Shown piece by piece: positions 63,665-64,000 of a stretch of 64,000 bases of DNA (positions within the stretch are counted from its first letter, which is position 1; each line of letters begins with the position of its first letter). The translations under genes were made by a program, and so were the position numbers. Source of the stretch: Hydrogenophaga pseudoflava (GTDB taxonomy: Bacteria > Pseudomonadota > Gammaproteobacteria > Burkholderiales > Burkholderiaceae_C); contig NZ_JAVHJP010000003.1 in assembly GCF_031020795.1 (NCBI RefSeq), forward strand, positions 489,408 to 553,407. Direction: 5' to 3'. The notes below the pieces were generated by a model, which worked only from the letters and a program-made list of their open reading frames with translations, did no database searches and had not been told where the DNA came from.

Positions 63665-64000
63665 ATGGCCCACAACCCCAACGAATTCACGGTTCGGGGC
63701 GCTTGCCCTCACGACTGCCCCGACACCTGTGCCCTGCTGACCACCGTGGTGGATGGCAAAGCGGTGCGCGTGACCGGCAACCCGGCCCACCGCCACACCG
63801 ACGGCGCGCTGTGCACCAAGGTCTCGCGCTACCCCGAGCGCACCCACCACCCCGAGCGTCTGCTCACGCCCCTGCGACGCACCGGCCCCAAGGGCAGCGG
63901 CCGGTTCGAGCCCATCGGCTGGGACGCCGCGCTCGACGAGATCGCGACGCGGCTCACAGACATCGCCGCGCGCGACCCGCAGGCCATCGTGCCCTACAGC
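63665..64000 (+). CDS. Molybdopterin oxidoreductase catalytic subunit (3' partial)
   Basis: The first 112 residues of a formate dehydrogenase/DMSO reductase-family protein; the gene runs off the right edge. The N-terminus MAHNPNEFTVRGACPHDCPDTC followed by a further Cys in GALCTKVSRY provides the four cysteines for a [4Fe-4S] cluster, and WDAALDEIATRLTDIAAR is the usual start of the molybdopterin domain. There is no Tat signal, so it should be cytoplasmic. It is divergent from the receptor gene with a 126-bp gap. The substrate cannot be told from this part. Confidence 0.88.
   Translation, partial: MAHNPNEFTVRGACPHDCPDTCALLTTVVDGKAVRVTGNPAHRHTDGALCTKVSRYPERTHHPERLLTPLRRTGPKGSGRFEPIGWDAALDEIATRLTDIAARDPQAIVPYS

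Overview
The window is about 64 kb of dense, roughly 65-70% G+C bacterial DNA with no rRNA, tRNA, CRISPR array, insertion sequence or phage gene that I could find. Gene content (Bug-type TctC receptors, many Liv-type receptors, CaiB CoA-transferases, acyl-CoA dehydrogenases, phasin, SlmA beside argB) points to a beta-proteobacterium of the Burkholderiales, most like the Comamonadaceae (for example Hydrogenophaga). This placement is inference from gene content and codon use, not from a marker gene.

Layout. 1-3857: end of a branched-chain-type ABC transporter operon (livF, acyl-CoA synthetase, periplasmic receptor) closed by a hairpin terminator. 3868-12809 (minus): one tightly spaced nine-gene unit with a tannase-family lipoprotein esterase, glutaryl-CoA dehydrogenase, a CoA-transferase, a fumarylacetoacetase-family enzyme, a Bug receptor, an extradiol-type VOC protein, an aldehyde dehydrogenase, a nitroreductase and a tautomerase, divergent from a LysR regulator. 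It reads like a complete route from an ester-linked compound to glutaryl-CoA and is the best candidate for an undescribed pathway. 13974-17774: an AA_synth-family gene, a PHB-depolymerase-like esterase and small envelope proteins. 17893-27056 (minus): a TetR-headed operon that resembles acyclic-terpene (atu) catabolism, with both geranyl/methylcrotonyl-CoA carboxylase subunits, two isovaleryl-type acyl-CoA dehydrogenases, a hydratase, an unusual SDR and a thioesterase.

27236-32289: a Tim44-like protein, then a TyrR-family sigma-54 activator divergent from D-amino acid dehydrogenase. The shared 210-bp gap holds a perfect sigma-54 promoter and three TyrR-box-like sites. A ChaA-type antiporter follows. 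32301-36307: an internally deleted HD protein, a phosphodiesterase, a lower-G+C orphan gene and two small envelope genes. 36298-39888 (minus): an ECF42-type sigma factor with its usual YCII/DGPF, VOC and SRPBCC partners, plus a candidate ECF promoter. 40018-43580: cupin, enoyl-CoA hydratase and a type Vd (PlpD-like) patatin autotransporter. Two 78-bp dispersed repeats fill the two convergent gaps here.

43671-51156 (minus): a TetR-led beta-oxidation operon (acyl-CoA dehydrogenase, FadB-like fusion, thiolase, thioesterase) with two matching dyad sites upstream. 51337-55160 (minus): argB, a two-component system and slmA. 55226-59958: a 661-residue fatty acyl-CoA reductase divergent from a phasin, then a patatin and a TetR regulator. 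59970-64000: a DUF2817 peptidase-like gene, an M20 amidohydrolase and a Liv-type receptor, divergent from a molybdopterin oxidoreductase that runs off the right edge. Overall the region is a catabolic one centred on acyl-CoA and aromatic or terpenoid acid metabolism, with storage-granule functions beside it.
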